DNA of 64,000 nt from Streptomyces turgidiscabies Car8 (GCF_000331005.1 NZ_AEJB01000123.1:1-64000); one strand, 5' to 3'. Positions 35,241 to 44,902 are shown, counted from the first letter of the stretch. Made by a program: numbers and translations. The notes: a model not told the origin generated them from the sequence alone.

Positions 35241-36821
35241 GTGGAACCCATCGAGGAAACCGACGCGGCCGTGCACAACGCCGCGCAAGAGGCCCCGCCC
35301 GCCCTGGCGGCCGCGGGGCTGGGCAAGACCTACCCCAACGGCACCCGCGCCGTGATCGACGTCGACCTGTCGGTGCCCGCCGGCGAGATCAGGGCGATCG
35401 TCGGGCAGAACGGCGCCGGCAAGTCCACCCTGATGAAGCTGCTGTACGGACTCGAGCAGCCGTCCGCCGGGCAACTCAGCGTGCACGGCAGGCCGGTCAG
35501 GTTCTCCCGGCCGCAGGACGCCATCACCCTCGGGGTGGGAATGGTCCACCAGAACCTCATGCTGGTGCCGTCGTTCACCATCGCCGAGAACGTCGTCCTC
35601 GGCGTCGAACCGGGCCGGCCCGGCCGTGTCGACCGCGTGGCCGCCGCCGAACGTACGGCCGCGCTGGCCGAGGAGGCGGGGCTCGCCGTCGACCCGGAGG
35701 CCAGGGTCGACGCCGTGTCGGTGGGGATGCGTCAGCGCGCCGAGATCCTCAAGGCCCTGCACCGCGGCGCCCGCATCCTGATCCTCGACGAGCCCACCGC
35801 CGTGCTCACCCCCCAGGAGACCACCGACCTGTTCAGCGCGATCCGCAGGCTGCGCGACTCGGGCATGACCGTGCTGTTCATCTCGCACAAGCTCAAGGAG
35901 GTACGGGAGATCAGCGACCGCGTCACCGTCATGCGCGCCGGGTCGGTGATCGGCACCGTACGCACGGAGGAGGCGACGCCCGCTCAGCTCGCGTCCATGA
36001 TGGTCGGCCGGGAGATGTCCCTCGACGTGAGCAAGCCGCCCGCCCGCCCCGGAGCTGGAGTGCTACGGGTACGGGGGCTATGCGGCCCCTCGGTGCACGA
36101 CGTGTCCCTCGACATCGCGGCCGGTGAGATCGTCGGCCTCGCGGGCGTCGAGGGCAACGGCCAGACCGAACTCGTGGAACTGCTCGCCGGACTCCGCCGC
36201 CCCACCGCCGGATCGGTCAGCGTGGACGACGCCGACGTCACCCACCTCGACGCGGCGGGTCACCGCCGGGCGGGCGTCGCCCACGTGCCCGAGGACCGGC
36301 TGTCCAACGGGGCGGCCCTGGACCGCTCCATCGCCGACAACCTGATCGTCGACCGCCACGACCAACCCCCCGTAGCCCGCCACGGCATCCTGCGCACCCG
36401 CCGCATCCGTGAACTGGCCGAGGACCTGATCGGCCGGTACGCGATCCGCGCTCCGCATCCCGACGCGACGGCCGGTTCACTGTCCGGCGGCAACCTGCAG
36501 AAGGTCGTCGTCGCCCGCGAACTGTCCGCCCGGCCCCGCCTGTTGCTCGCCGCACAGCTGACCCGGGGCGTCGACATCGGTGCCATGCACTTCATGTACG
36601 AGCGGCTCGTCGAGGCCCGGGACGCGGGCGCGGCGGTGCTGCTGGTCTCCGCCGACCTCGGTGAACTGCTCGCGCTCTCGGACCGGTTGCTGGTCATCAA
36701 GGACGGGCGTCTCGTCGCCCGCTTCGACGACCCCGCCGGGCTCACCGAGGAGGCCACCGGCCTGTACATGCTCGGCGTGGAACGGCATTCCGACGAGCGG
36801 ATCACGGCAGGTGTCCGATGA
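35241..36821 (+). CDS. Two-domain ABC transporter ATPase (nucleoside type)
   Basis: A 526-residue fused ATPase like YufO/NupO. The first cassette has Walker A GQNGAGKST, VSVGMRQR signature region and ILDEPTAVLTPQE. The second has a degenerate Walker A (GVEGNGQTEL), signature LSGGNLQK and the family phrase AAQLTRGVDIGA in place of a normal Walker B, as is usual in this type. GTG 35241 is preceded by GAGGAACACTG. The stop overlaps the permease start (ATGA). Confidence 0.9.
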   Translation: MEPIEETDAAVHNAAQEAPPALAAAGLGKTYPNGTRAVIDVDLSVPAGEIRAIVGQNGAGKSTLMKLLYGLEQPSAGQLSVHGRPVRFSRPQDAITLGVGMVHQNLMLVPSFTIAENVVLGVEPGRPGRVDRVAAAERTAALAEEAGLAVDPEARVDAVSVGMRQRAEILKALHRGARILILDEPTAVLTPQETTDLFSAIRRLRDSGMTVLFISHKLKEVREISDRVTVMRAGSVIGTVRTEEATPAQLASMMVGREMSLDVSKPPARPGAGVLRVRGLCGPSVHDVSLDIAAGEIVGLAGVEGNGQTELVELLAGLRRPTAGSVSVDDADVTHLDAAGHRRAGVAHVPEDRLSNGAALDRSIADNLIVDRHDQPPVARHGILRTRRIRELAEDLIGRYAIRAPHPDATAGSLSGGNLQKVVVARELSARPRLLLAAQLTRGVDIGAMHFMYERLVEARDAGAAVLLVSADLGELLALSDRLLVIKDGRLVARFDDPAGLTEEATGLYMLGVERHSDERITAGVR

Positions 36822-37957
36822 CCTCGACACTGAAGCCCGGCGCGCAAGCGGAACGGCAGGGGCGGCCCGAGTCGCAGGGACGGCGGGAGTTCCTCGCCAC
36901 CCGGCGCCGTACCGCGGTCGTCGAGCTGACGATGACGGTGCTGACCGTGGCCGTCGCCGTCCTCATCGCCTTCCTGGTCGTCCTGGCCACCGGCAAGGAC
37001 GCCACCGGCGCGCTGAACGCCCTGCTCACCGGCCCGCTGGAGCGCACCCCCCGGATCGGGCGCTGGCTCGCCGACGCCACCACCCTGGCGCTGCTCGGCC
37101 TGTCGGTTTCGATCCCCTTCCGGGCCCGGCAGATCAGCCTCGGCGCGGAGGGCCAGGTATACGCCGGCGCCCTGGCCAGCGCCCTGGTGGCGATCCACCT
37201 GCACCTGCCGCCCGTCGCCGCCGTCCTGGTGCCGCTCGCCGTCGCCGCCCTCGCCGGGGGCGCGCTGGGCGCGGTCCCGGGGGTGATGAAGGCCCGCCTC
37301 GGCGCCAACGAGATCGTCGCCACTCTGATGCTGAACGCCGTCGTCGTACGCGTCTTCGACTATCTCCTCACCGACCACATCAAGGCGCCCGACAGCAGCG
37401 CCGTGCAGTCCGCCCCGGTACGGCCCGACTCGGCGCTGCCGCTGCTCTCGGACTTCTTCGGCGTGCCCCTGGACCAGGCGAACATCGGCCTGTTCGGGAT
37501 GCTCGCGGTCGCGGCGGCCGTGTGGTTCCTGCTGGCCAGGACACCGCTCGGCTACCGCATCCGGATCACCGGCTCCAACCCGGACTTCGCCCGGTACGGC
37601 GGCCTCGACGTACCCCGCACCATCGAGTGGACCTTCGTCATCGGCGGCGCGCTGGCCGGTCTCGCCGGGGCCCACCTCGCGCTCGGGATCTACGGCGGGC
37701 TCCAGCCCGACATGGCCGGCGGTCTGGCCTTCGAGGGCATCGTCGTCGCCCTGCTGGGCCGCAACAACCCGGTCGGCGTGGTCGCCGCCGCGCTCCTCTA
37801 CTCGTATCTGCGCGTCGGCGGCGATGTGATGGAGCAGCAGACCGACGTCGGCTCCGAGGCCGTGACCATCATCCAGGCGGTCATCGTGCTTCTCGTGACC
37901 GCGCGGGCGCTGCCCGAACTCGTCAAGCGGTACCTCGCCCGAAGGGAGGCCCACTGA
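36818..37957 (+). CDS. Nucleoside ABC transporter permease 1
   Basis: A 379-residue permease of the BPD_transp_2 (branched-chain/nucleoside) family with about nine or ten helices. Characteristic motifs are ISLGAEGQVYAGAL, LGANEIVATLMLNAVVVR and RITGSNPDFARYGGLDV (EAA-like coupling loop). Overlaps the ATPase gene by 4 bases and the second permease by one base, so stoichiometric expression is expected. Confidence 0.9.
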   Translation: MTSTLKPGAQAERQGRPESQGRREFLATRRRTAVVELTMTVLTVAVAVLIAFLVVLATGKDATGALNALLTGPLERTPRIGRWLADATTLALLGLSVSIPFRARQISLGAEGQVYAGALASALVAIHLHLPPVAAVLVPLAVAALAGGALGAVPGVMKARLGANEIVATLMLNAVVVRVFDYLLTDHIKAPDSSAVQSAPVRPDSALPLLSDFFGVPLDQANIGLFGMLAVAAAVWFLLARTPLGYRIRITGSNPDFARYGGLDVPRTIEWTFVIGGALAGLAGAHLALGIYGGLQPDMAGGLAFEGIVVALLGRNNPVGVVAAALLYSYLRVGGDVMEQQTDVGSEAVTIIQAVIVLLVTARALPELVKRYLARREAH

Positions 37958-38922
37958 TGGGCCCCGTCCTCGACGTCGTGCTCAGCACCGGATTCCTCGC
38001 GGCGATCCTCGGGGTGTCCACGCCGTACGTCCTCGCCGCCCTCGGCGGTCTGCTGGCCGAGCGGGCCGGTGTGCCCAACATCGCCCTGGAGGGCTCGATG
38101 CTGACCGCCGCCTGCACGGGCGCGCTGGTCGCCGGGTACAGCGGCTCGGTGTGGGCCGGGGCCGTCTGCGGGATCGCCGGGGGCGCGCTGCTCGCGCTGC
38201 TGCTCGGCGTGCTGCACCTGTACCTGGGCGCGGACGCCATCATCGCGGGCATCGGCCTCAACCTCCTGGCGGCGGGCGCGACCGCGTACACGGTGTACGC
38301 GCTCCTCGGTGACAAGGGCGGGACCAGCCGGCTGCACAGCGGGGCGCTGCCCTCGGTCCGGCTGCCCCTGGTCGAGGACGTTCCCGGTCTGGGCGCGGTG
38401 CTCAGCGGGCAGAACGTGCTGACCTGGGCCGCCCTCGCCGCCGCCCCGGCGGTCGCCTGGCTGCTGTACCGGGCCCGGTTCGGCTTCCATCTGCGCGCCG
38501 TCGGCGAGCATCCCGAGGCGGCCCGCTCGGTCGGTATCCACGTCCACCGGGTCCGGTTCCGGGCACTCGCGCTCAGCGGGGCGCTGGCCGGGGCGGCCGG
38601 AGTGTTCCTGAGCATGGGCGCCGTGTCCTTCTTCGTCACCGGCATGACCGCCGGCCGCGGCTACATCGCCCTGGCCGCCGTCTTCCTCGGCGCCCTGCGT
38701 CCCTGGGGCGTCTTCCTCGCCGCCCTGGGCTTCGGCACCGCCGAGGCCCTCGCAGTCCAGCTCGGCAACCTGGACATCCCGTCGCAGCTGGTCTCAGCGA
38801 TCCCGTACGCCTTCACCCTGCTCGCCCTCGCGTTCTTCGCATGGCGACGCCGGCGCGCGTCCCGTACCGCGCCCGCGTCACCGCCCGGCCTGCCCACCCC
38901 ACAACTCACGGAGACCACATGA
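37957..38922 (+). CDS. Nucleoside ABC transporter permease 2
   Basis: A 321-residue permease, partner of the preceding one. VPNIALEGSMLTAACTGAL and LGADAIIAGIGLNLLAAGAT are the signature segments, and RAVGEHPEAARSVGIHV the coupling loop. The start overlaps the previous stop as TGATG, and the stop overlaps the esterase-like gene as ATGA. About eight hydrophobic helices. Confidence 0.9.
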   Translation: MGPVLDVVLSTGFLAAILGVSTPYVLAALGGLLAERAGVPNIALEGSMLTAACTGALVAGYSGSVWAGAVCGIAGGALLALLLGVLHLYLGADAIIAGIGLNLLAAGATAYTVYALLGDKGGTSRLHSGALPSVRLPLVEDVPGLGAVLSGQNVLTWAALAAAPAVAWLLYRARFGFHLRAVGEHPEAARSVGIHVHRVRFRALALSGALAGAAGVFLSMGAVSFFVTGMTAGRGYIALAAVFLGALRPWGVFLAALGFGTAEALAVQLGNLDIPSQLVSAIPYAFTLLALAFFAWRRRRASRTAPASPPGLPTPQLTETT

Positions 38923-40091
38923 GCATCCGCGCCACCCGCGCCCGGATCATCGCCACCGCCGTCGTCCTTGCCGCGCTTCCCGCCCTCTCCGGCGCCCCGG
39001 CCGCCGCCGCCCACGACAGCGGCGTACGGCTGGACTTCCTCGGCGAACGGGAGCTGCCGGACGCGACGACCTTCGAGGGCACCACCGTCGGCGGGCTGTC
39101 CGCCATCAGTTATGACGCGAAGTCCGGCGCGTACTACGTGATCAGCGACGACCGGTCACAGACCGGCCCCGCCCGCTTCTACACCGCTCACGTCGACCTC
39201 GCCGACGGCACCCTCAAGAGCGTCGAACTCACCGGCACGCACCCCTGGCTGCGCCCGGACGGCACGACCTTCCCGCCCACCTCGACCGCCTCCGGCACCG
39301 TCGCCCCCGACCCGGAGGGCATCTCCGTCGACCCGCGCGACGGCAGCCTGGTCTGGACGAGCGAGGGCGAACGCATCGTCCCGTCCGACGGCCCGGTTCT
39401 CCTCGGCGACCCCTGGATCCGCCGCGCCACCCCGACCGGCGCCTACACCGGCCGGCTCCAGCTGCCCCCTCAACTGCACATGAACTCGCAGGAGTTCGGG
39501 CCCCGCAAGAACCAGACCCTCGAAGGAGTCACCTTCACCCCGGACGGACGGCGGATCGTCACCGCCATGGAGGACCCCCTCTACCAGGACGGTGACGACC
39601 CCACCCCCGAGGACGGCGCGCTCACCCGCGTCACCGTCCACGACGCCCGCACCGGACAGCCGCTGGCCCAGTACGCCTACCCGCTGGAACCGTTGTTCGC
39701 CACTCCCCCGGCGGGCGGCACCGACACCAACGGCGTCAGCGACATCGTGTCTCTCGGCCGCGACCGCTTCCTGGTCCTGGAGCGCGCCTCGATCTACGCT
39801 GACAACAACTGGAAGGCCCGGATCTACCTGGCCGACCTCCACGGCGCCACCGACGTCCTTGGCCGCGACTCCCTCACCGACCCGGCCGCACGGCCGCTCC
39901 GGCCGGTCCGCAAGACGCTGGTGACCGACCTGTCCGACGTACCCGGCCTGCCCCGGGTCGACAACGTCGAGGGCATCACCCTCGGCCCCCGCCTCCCCGA
40001 CGGCCGCCGCACGGTCGTCCTCGTCTCCGACGACAACTTCGCCGCCCGCCAGGTGACCCAGTTCATCGCCTTCGCAGCCCACGGGGTCTGA
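38919..40091 (+). CDS. Secreted esterase-like/phytase-like protein
   Basis: A 390-residue exported protein of the esterase-like-activity-of-phytase family (PF13449 type). A signal peptide runs to about residue 31 (APAAAAHD). Signature phrases include GGLSAISYDAKSGAYYVISDD, DPEGISVDPRDGSLVWTSEG, NQTLEGVTFTPDGRR and VDNVEGITLG, giving a beta-propeller with acidic metal-binding loops. Its ATG overlaps the permease stop by 4 bases and has GGAG upstream, so it belongs to the nucleoside operon. Releasing phosphate from extracellular nucleotides for uptake as nucleosides is an attractive inference, not shown. Confidence 0.82.
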   Translation: MSIRATRARIIATAVVLAALPALSGAPAAAAHDSGVRLDFLGERELPDATTFEGTTVGGLSAISYDAKSGAYYVISDDRSQTGPARFYTAHVDLADGTLKSVELTGTHPWLRPDGTTFPPTSTASGTVAPDPEGISVDPRDGSLVWTSEGERIVPSDGPVLLGDPWIRRATPTGAYTGRLQLPPQLHMNSQEFGPRKNQTLEGVTFTPDGRRIVTAMEDPLYQDGDDPTPEDGALTRVTVHDARTGQPLAQYAYPLEPLFATPPAGGTDTNGVSDIVSLGRDRFLVLERASIYADNNWKARIYLADLHGATDVLGRDSLTDPAARPLRPVRKTLVTDLSDVPGLPRVDNVEGITLGPRLPDGRRTVVLVSDDNFAARQVTQFIAFAAHGV

Positions 40092-40204
40092 GGTGCCGGT
40101 GTCAGTGTCTGGACCGTGGGAACGGTTCCGCGAACGCCCCTCCGGCCGGCCCGAGGAGACCGGATACAGTGCGCGGGACGGCAGCCTGGTCAGGAAGGCG
40201 AAGC

Positions 40205-41425
40205 GTGACCGACACCAGCGACACCCGGCCCGCCGAGGGCGAAGCGCAAGCGCCACGGCAGAGCCGACTGCACCGCGTGATGCGCTACCTCCCCCTGATC
40301 GCCCCCGTACTTCTGTGGACCGTGCCCTGCTGGGTGCTCCTGTACACCGGCCAGCACTGGCCGCTGCCCGTCACGCTGGTCGGCACCGCCCTGTTCGTCC
40401 TCGGCCTCGTCGGTATGCCGCTCGCGATGGGGCGCGGCCATGGCCGGCGTCAGCAGGACCGGGCGGCGATCGTCGGTGACACCCTGCTGGGCACCAGCTG
40501 GGTTCTGTTCACCTGGTCTGTTCTGCTCGGCGTCCTGTTGCGGCTCGCGCTGACCGTGTCCGGCGTCGGCGAGGGTCAGGACCGGGCCCGGATCGTCACG
40601 TGGGCCGTCCTCGGCGTAGCCGCCGTACTGCTCGCCTGGGGGTACGCCGAGGCCCGCCGCGTGCCACGCGTGCGCCGACTCGACGTTCAACTCCCGCGCC
40701 TGGGTGCCGGGTTGGACGGCACGCGCGTCGTCCTCATCACTGACACCCACTACGGCCCGCTCGATCGCGCCCGCTGGTCGGCGCGGGTGTGCGAGACGGT
40801 GAACACCCTGGAAGCCGACCTCGTCTGCCACACCGGCGACATCGCGGACGGCACCGCCGAACGCCGTCGCGCCCAGGCCGCCCCGCTCGCCACCGTGCGG
40901 GCCACCCGGGCCCGGGTGTACGTCACCGGCAACCACGAGTACTACAGCGAGGCCCAGGGCTGGGTCGACCTGATGGACGAGCTGGGCTGGGAGCCGCTGC
41001 GCAACCGCCATCTGCTGCTCGAACGCGGCGGCGACACCCTCGTGGTCGCCGGCGTCGACGACGTCACCGCCGAGTCCTCCGGCCTGCCAGGTCACCGCGC
41101 CCACCTCGCCGGAGCCCTGCACGGCGCCGACCCCGACCTCCCCGTCCTGCTCCTCGCCCACCAGCCCAAGTTCGTCGACAGGGCGGCAGCCGCCGGCATC
41201 GACCTCCAGCTCTCCGGCCACACCCACGGCGGCCAGATCTGGCCCTTCCACCACCTGGTCCGCCTCGACCAGCCCGCCCTCGCCGGCCTCAGCCACCACG
41301 GCCCCCGCACCCTCCTCTACATCAGCCGCGGCACCGGCTTCTGGGGCCCGCCCTTCCGCGTCTTCGCCCCCAGCGAGATCACCCTGCTGGTACTCCGCTC
41401 CCCGCACCTGCCCGCCTCGCCGTAA
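40205..41425 (+). CDS. Membrane metallophosphoesterase (YkuE/YaeI-like)
   Basis: A 406-residue protein with four N-terminal membrane helices (about 25-150) and a C-terminal calcineurin-like phosphoesterase. Metal motifs are complete: LITDTHYG (DxH), CHTGDIADG (GD), VTGNHEYY (GNHE), LLAHQPK and LSGHTHGGQ (GHTH). Substrate is unknown; relatives act on UDP-diacylglucosamine or other membrane-linked phosphates. GTG 40205 is preceded by AGGAAGG, which favours it over the GTG 12 codons upstream. Separate from the nucleoside operon by 113 bases that contain the palindrome GGAACGGTTCC (40119-40129). Confidence 0.85.
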   Translation: MTDTSDTRPAEGEAQAPRQSRLHRVMRYLPLIAPVLLWTVPCWVLLYTGQHWPLPVTLVGTALFVLGLVGMPLAMGRGHGRRQQDRAAIVGDTLLGTSWVLFTWSVLLGVLLRLALTVSGVGEGQDRARIVTWAVLGVAAVLLAWGYAEARRVPRVRRLDVQLPRLGAGLDGTRVVLITDTHYGPLDRARWSARVCETVNTLEADLVCHTGDIADGTAERRRAQAAPLATVRATRARVYVTGNHEYYSEAQGWVDLMDELGWEPLRNRHLLLERGGDTLVVAGVDDVTAESSGLPGHRAHLAGALHGADPDLPVLLLAHQPKFVDRAAAAGIDLQLSGHTHGGQIWPFHHLVRLDQPALAGLSHHGPRTLLYISRGTGFWGPPFRVFAPSEITLLVLRSPHLPASP

Positions 41426-41556
41426 CACCGCGCGGCCCGACACATGCGCGAATGCCGCTGCGGTGCGCGTCGCTGTCGTGCACCGCGCACCGCGCACCGT
41501 GCCTGGAGCGCGACGGAGCGGTGACAACCACTGGTGCCGGGCACGAAGGTGTTCGC

Positions 41557-42324
41557 ATGGTGCTGCGCTATCGGACCAACGGTCCGGAGTTCGACTTCCC
41601 GCCCTTCGCAGGTCTGCCGCCGGTCCGTTACGTGCTCGCGTCGACCCCCCGGTGCGGCAGCAACATGCTTGCCCGCGCCCTGTGGCACACCGGGCTGGCC
41701 GGTTTCGCCGAGGACTACTTCGCCGACGCCTTCGTGCTGGACTACTTCGAGCGGTGGGGATTCGACTCCAGCGATCCGCAGGAGTTGGCTGCGGCCTACG
41801 TGCAGCGGCTCATGACGTGCCGGACCAGCCCCAACGGCGTGTTCGGGCTGCGGATCCACGCGGGGCACCTCGGGAGCCTGGAGGTCGACCCGTACGACAT
41901 CCTCCAGGCACCCCGGTACATCTGGATCCGACGCGGGGACCGGTTGCGGCAGGCCGTGTCGTACACCATGGCCGAGCAGACCGGTGTCTGGATCCTGGAC
42001 GGGACCCTTCTGCCGGAGGGGCGTGTGCGCGCCGCTCCCCGGTACAGCTATGAGGAGATCGGCCGGCATCTGCGACTGCTCGACCGCGACGCGTCCGTCT
42101 GGGAGGACTACTTCGGCAGGCACGGTGTCGTCCCGCATGTCGTCGTCTACGAGGACTTGGTCGCGGACTACGAGGCGGGCCTGCTGGGCTGCCTCGACTT
42201 CCTCGGCGTCGGCGCGCCCGAGTCGGTGCCGGCTCCGGGGATCAGGCGTCAGGCCGACGAGTTGACGGAACGGTGGGTCGAGAGGTTCCTACGGGATCGT
42301 CGTGCTGAGCGGCCAGCGTCGTAG
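41557..42324 (+). CDS. Stf0-type sulfotransferase
   Basis: A 255-residue PAPS-dependent sulfotransferase. STPRCGSNMLARAL is the 5'-phosphosulfate loop; FGLRIHAGHL, YIWIRRGDRLRQAVSY (3'-phosphate binding) and YEDLVADYE follow the Stf0 pattern. The best-studied member sulfates trehalose. Here it ends convergently inside the DUF5825 gene of the RiPP cluster, sharing 36 bases. A tailoring role on the tyrosine-rich peptide is possible but only by position. ATG is preceded by GAAGG. Confidence 0.85.
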   Translation: MVLRYRTNGPEFDFPPFAGLPPVRYVLASTPRCGSNMLARALWHTGLAGFAEDYFADAFVLDYFERWGFDSSDPQELAAAYVQRLMTCRTSPNGVFGLRIHAGHLGSLEVDPYDILQAPRYIWIRRGDRLRQAVSYTMAEQTGVWILDGTLLPEGRVRAAPRYSYEEIGRHLRLLDRDASVWEDYFGRHGVVPHVVVYEDLVADYEAGLLGCLDFLGVGAPESVPAPGIRRQADELTERWVERFLRDRRAERPAS

Positions 42325-42936
42325 GCGGTACGGCGTCCACCACAGGTAGCGCCCGGCGCGGTGGAGCAGGTTTTCACGCAGGTGACGTTCCAGCGCACGC
42401 TCCGTCGACGCCGACGCGACCGCCGGGACGCCGTCCAGCAGCCCCTGGAACGCCGTGCTCCGGGGGGCGTGGACGACCAGGCGTCGGAACGAGCCCCAGC
42501 GGTGGTCGCGGATCTCCAGGAAACCGGGGCCGCGGCGGTAGCCGCACTTCGCGACATGGAACGAGCCGCGCCATGCGGTGACCACGCGTTCGTCGTTCTC
42601 CTCTCCCGTGGAGCCGCGGAAGACGCCTGCCGGGGGATGCAGATGACTCAGCGCCCGCCACTGGGCCGGGTCGGCCATGCGCAGTGTCCAGTCCACCGCG
42701 ATGCCGTGGCTGGTGAGTTCCCGGACGACGAGGAGGACTGCGACCGCGGACGCGCCGTCCGGATCGGTGAGGTCCACGGGTTCGTGCACCTGGACGAACT
42801 GGACGCCGTCGGCGGCGACTCGTCCGACGGCGGCCACCGGGTCGTCGGGCAGCCCTTCGAGGGTGCCGCAGCGGATGCCCGGCAGGCGCATGGCCGCCGG
42901 ATCGCGGTCCTTCCACAGCGTCAGCGCCGGTTTCAT
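42289..42936 (-). CDS. DUF5825-type protein of RiPP radical SAM clusters
   Basis: A 215-residue soluble protein without catalytic motif that I can see. Features are SLTLWKDRDPAAMRLPG-like start (here LTLWKDRDPAAMRLPG), a VQFVQVHEPVDLTDPDG core and the aromatic, Arg-rich end YLWWTPYRLRRW. I assign it to DUF5825 from memory of the pattern; this family accompanies RiPP-maturation radical SAM C-methyltransferases. Its ATG overlaps the stop of that enzyme here (ATGA), so it is probably an accessory or partner protein. Last gene of the RiPP operon. Confidence 0.65.
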   Translation of the reverse strand: MKPALTLWKDRDPAAMRLPGIRCGTLEGLPDDPVAAVGRVAADGVQFVQVHEPVDLTDPDGASAVAVLLVVRELTSHGIAVDWTLRMADPAQWRALSHLHPPAGVFRGSTGEENDERVVTAWRGSFHVAKCGYRRGPGFLEIRDHRWGSFRRLVVHAPRSTAFQGLLDGVPAVASASTERALERHLRENLLHRAGRYLWWTPYRLRRWPLSTTIP

Positions 42937-44885
42937 CGGGTGTCTCCCCCTCCCGGGGTCGCCAGGGCGGGGACGAGCGACGTGTCGTCCCCGTGCAGTC
43001 CGTCGCCGTCGAGCCGCAGCAGGTCCTGGTTGGCCACGGCGGGCGCGACCTGGACGTACTGGCCGCCCTCGGCGAAGACCAGGCCGAGGGCGCGCCAGCG
43101 CGCCAGCAGCCCGGTGAGGCGCTCCTCCGTCACCTCTCCGGCAGGTTCCCCCGCGTTCGCGCCCCGGGCAGCGGCTTTGCGCAGCAGCGCCGCCGGGCTG
43201 TGCGGTGTGTCGAGCAGCCGGAACACCGTCACTTCGAGCGGGTCGGTGAGGTCGAGGAGCCGCCAGGAGAAGCCCGGCCGGGTGTCGACCAGGACGATGT
43301 GTCCGCCGAGGTCGCAGTGGGTCAGGCGGCTGCGCGAGTACGCCCGCGTCCAACTGGCGACGGCCGTGCGCAGCCGGTTCAGGCAGCCGTCGGCGATGCC
43401 CTGGTGCGGTGAGTCGAAGATGTAGACCAGGTCGGCGAGCTCGTTCTCCGGCAGGTCGTAGATGTGGTGGTAGTGCGAGGCGGGGCGCAGTTCGCCGAAG
43501 CCCAGTTCCGGCCGGTCGAAGTAGGGGCTGAACCGCTCGACCTTCAGCCGGGTGGAGTTGGCCGGTGGTCCGAGGTGGTGCAGCGCGGGCAGCTGGTCGA
43601 TTATCTCGTCGTAGTCCTGCTCGGTCTCCCCGGGGAAGCCGTAGAGGTAGTTCCAGCTGAGGTTGACGCCGATGGTCTCCGCGTCCCGCAGCAGCCGTAC
43701 GTTCTGGCAGCCGGTCACCCCCTTGTCCATCAGTTTCAGCACCCGGCTGCTGAGGCTCTCCACGCCGGGCTGCACGTAGCTGATACCGGCCGCGTACAGC
43801 GTCGCCAGCTGCTCGCGCCGCAGGTTCGACTTGATCTCGTAGCACAGCCGCAGGTCGTACCCGGACTCCTGGAGAAGGGGGGCCATGGAGTTGAGGTAGG
43901 CCATGTCGAGGATGTTGTCGGTGACCCACACGTCGAGTACGCGGTGGCGCTCGACCAGGCCGAGGATCTCCTCCACGAACCGCCGTGGGTCCTTGCTGCG
44001 GAACTCCATGAACGAGCCGTTGAGGCCGCAGAAGGTGCAGTGGTGCTTCTCGCCCCACCAGCAGCCTCGCGAGCCCTCCACCACCAGCCGCGGCTCCACC
44101 CAGCCGCCCGCGGTGGACCGCGCGTGCCGCTCGAAGTAGTCGCCGTAGTCCGGGGTGACCAGTGCTCCCGGGGGCAGCGGGGCGGCGTCCATGAGATGGG
44201 CCACGGACCGGCCGTGCGGATCACGGCGGCACAGGCCGGGGATGGCGGCCAGGTCGTCGGTGTCACCGTCGCGGAGCGCGGCGAGCAGTCGCGGGAAGGC
44301 GATCTCGCCCTCGCCGCGCACCACGAAGTCGACCTGGGGGAAGTTTCGGTGCAGCGCGGCGCCCTGCGGGCCGTCGCAGTTCGCGCCGCCGAAGACGGTG
44401 GTGGTGCCGGGTGCCAGTTCCTTGACCACGCGGGCTGCGGCGAGGGTGGCCGCGTTCTGCGCGAACGTGGTGGTGAAGCCGACCACGTCCGGTGCCGTGG
44501 CGGCGATCTTGGCAGCTGTCTCCCGGACGAACAGTGGCGCGAGTTCGTGCAGTTCCCGCGCTTTGGCCAGCATGCGCTCCGGTATCCTCCCGCCGAAGTG
44601 TTCCGTGAACTCCGCCACCCGCCAACGGGGTTGACCGTTGAGGGCGGCGGAGAAGATCCACTCACTGTGTCCGGAGAAGTACGAGGACGCGCAGAAGTCG
44701 TACTCCTCGAAGCCGTACTCGGTACGAGCGGCCACCCAGTCGGCGAAGTCGAGGTTGGCGTGCACCACCTCGACGTCCGCGGCTCCGTCGGGAAAGACGT
44801 CGAGGATCCGGCGTCTGAGAATGCCGAGTGCGAGGGACGGCGCGTCGAGCGACGACCACGGCATGTCCACCAACACGATGTGCAA
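42933..44885 (-). CDS. RiPP-maturation radical SAM C-methyltransferase (rSAM_ocin type)
   Basis: A 650-residue B12-dependent radical SAM enzyme. N-terminal HIVLVDMPWSSLDAPSLALG and FGGANCDG belong to the cobalamin-binding half. The cluster motif GCWWGEKHHCTFCG supplies C275, C283 and C286 (C-x7-C-x2-C), the uncommon spacing characteristic of this family. GVESLS, GFPGET and a C-terminal winged-helix-like tail follow. It should methylate unactivated carbons of the precursor. Start TTG 44885 has GGGGAGAGG eight bases upstream and gives the usual N terminus; a GTG at 44906 forming GTGA with the upstream stop is the alternative. Confidence 0.88.
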   Translation of the reverse strand: MHIVLVDMPWSSLDAPSLALGILRRRILDVFPDGAADVEVVHANLDFADWVAARTEYGFEEYDFCASSYFSGHSEWIFSAALNGQPRWRVAEFTEHFGGRIPERMLAKARELHELAPLFVRETAAKIAATAPDVVGFTTTFAQNAATLAAARVVKELAPGTTTVFGGANCDGPQGAALHRNFPQVDFVVRGEGEIAFPRLLAALRDGDTDDLAAIPGLCRRDPHGRSVAHLMDAAPLPPGALVTPDYGDYFERHARSTAGGWVEPRLVVEGSRGCWWGEKHHCTFCGLNGSFMEFRSKDPRRFVEEILGLVERHRVLDVWVTDNILDMAYLNSMAPLLQESGYDLRLCYEIKSNLRREQLATLYAAGISYVQPGVESLSSRVLKLMDKGVTGCQNVRLLRDAETIGVNLSWNYLYGFPGETEQDYDEIIDQLPALHHLGPPANSTRLKVERFSPYFDRPELGFGELRPASHYHHIYDLPENELADLVYIFDSPHQGIADGCLNRLRTAVASWTRAYSRSRLTHCDLGGHIVLVDTRPGFSWRLLDLTDPLEVTVFRLLDTPHSPAALLRKAAARGANAGEPAGEVTEERLTGLLARWRALGLVFAEGGQYVQVAPAVANQDLLRLDGDGLHGDDTSLVPALATPGGGDTR

Positions 44886-44902
44886 GGCGGTTCCTCTCCC
44901 CG

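Noticed and set aside
40119-40129. Palindrome GGAACGGTTCC before the metallophosphoesterase, considered as an ECF sigma factor promoter
   Set aside because: GGAAC fits a -35 element but no GTT-type -10 element lies 16-17 bases downstream.
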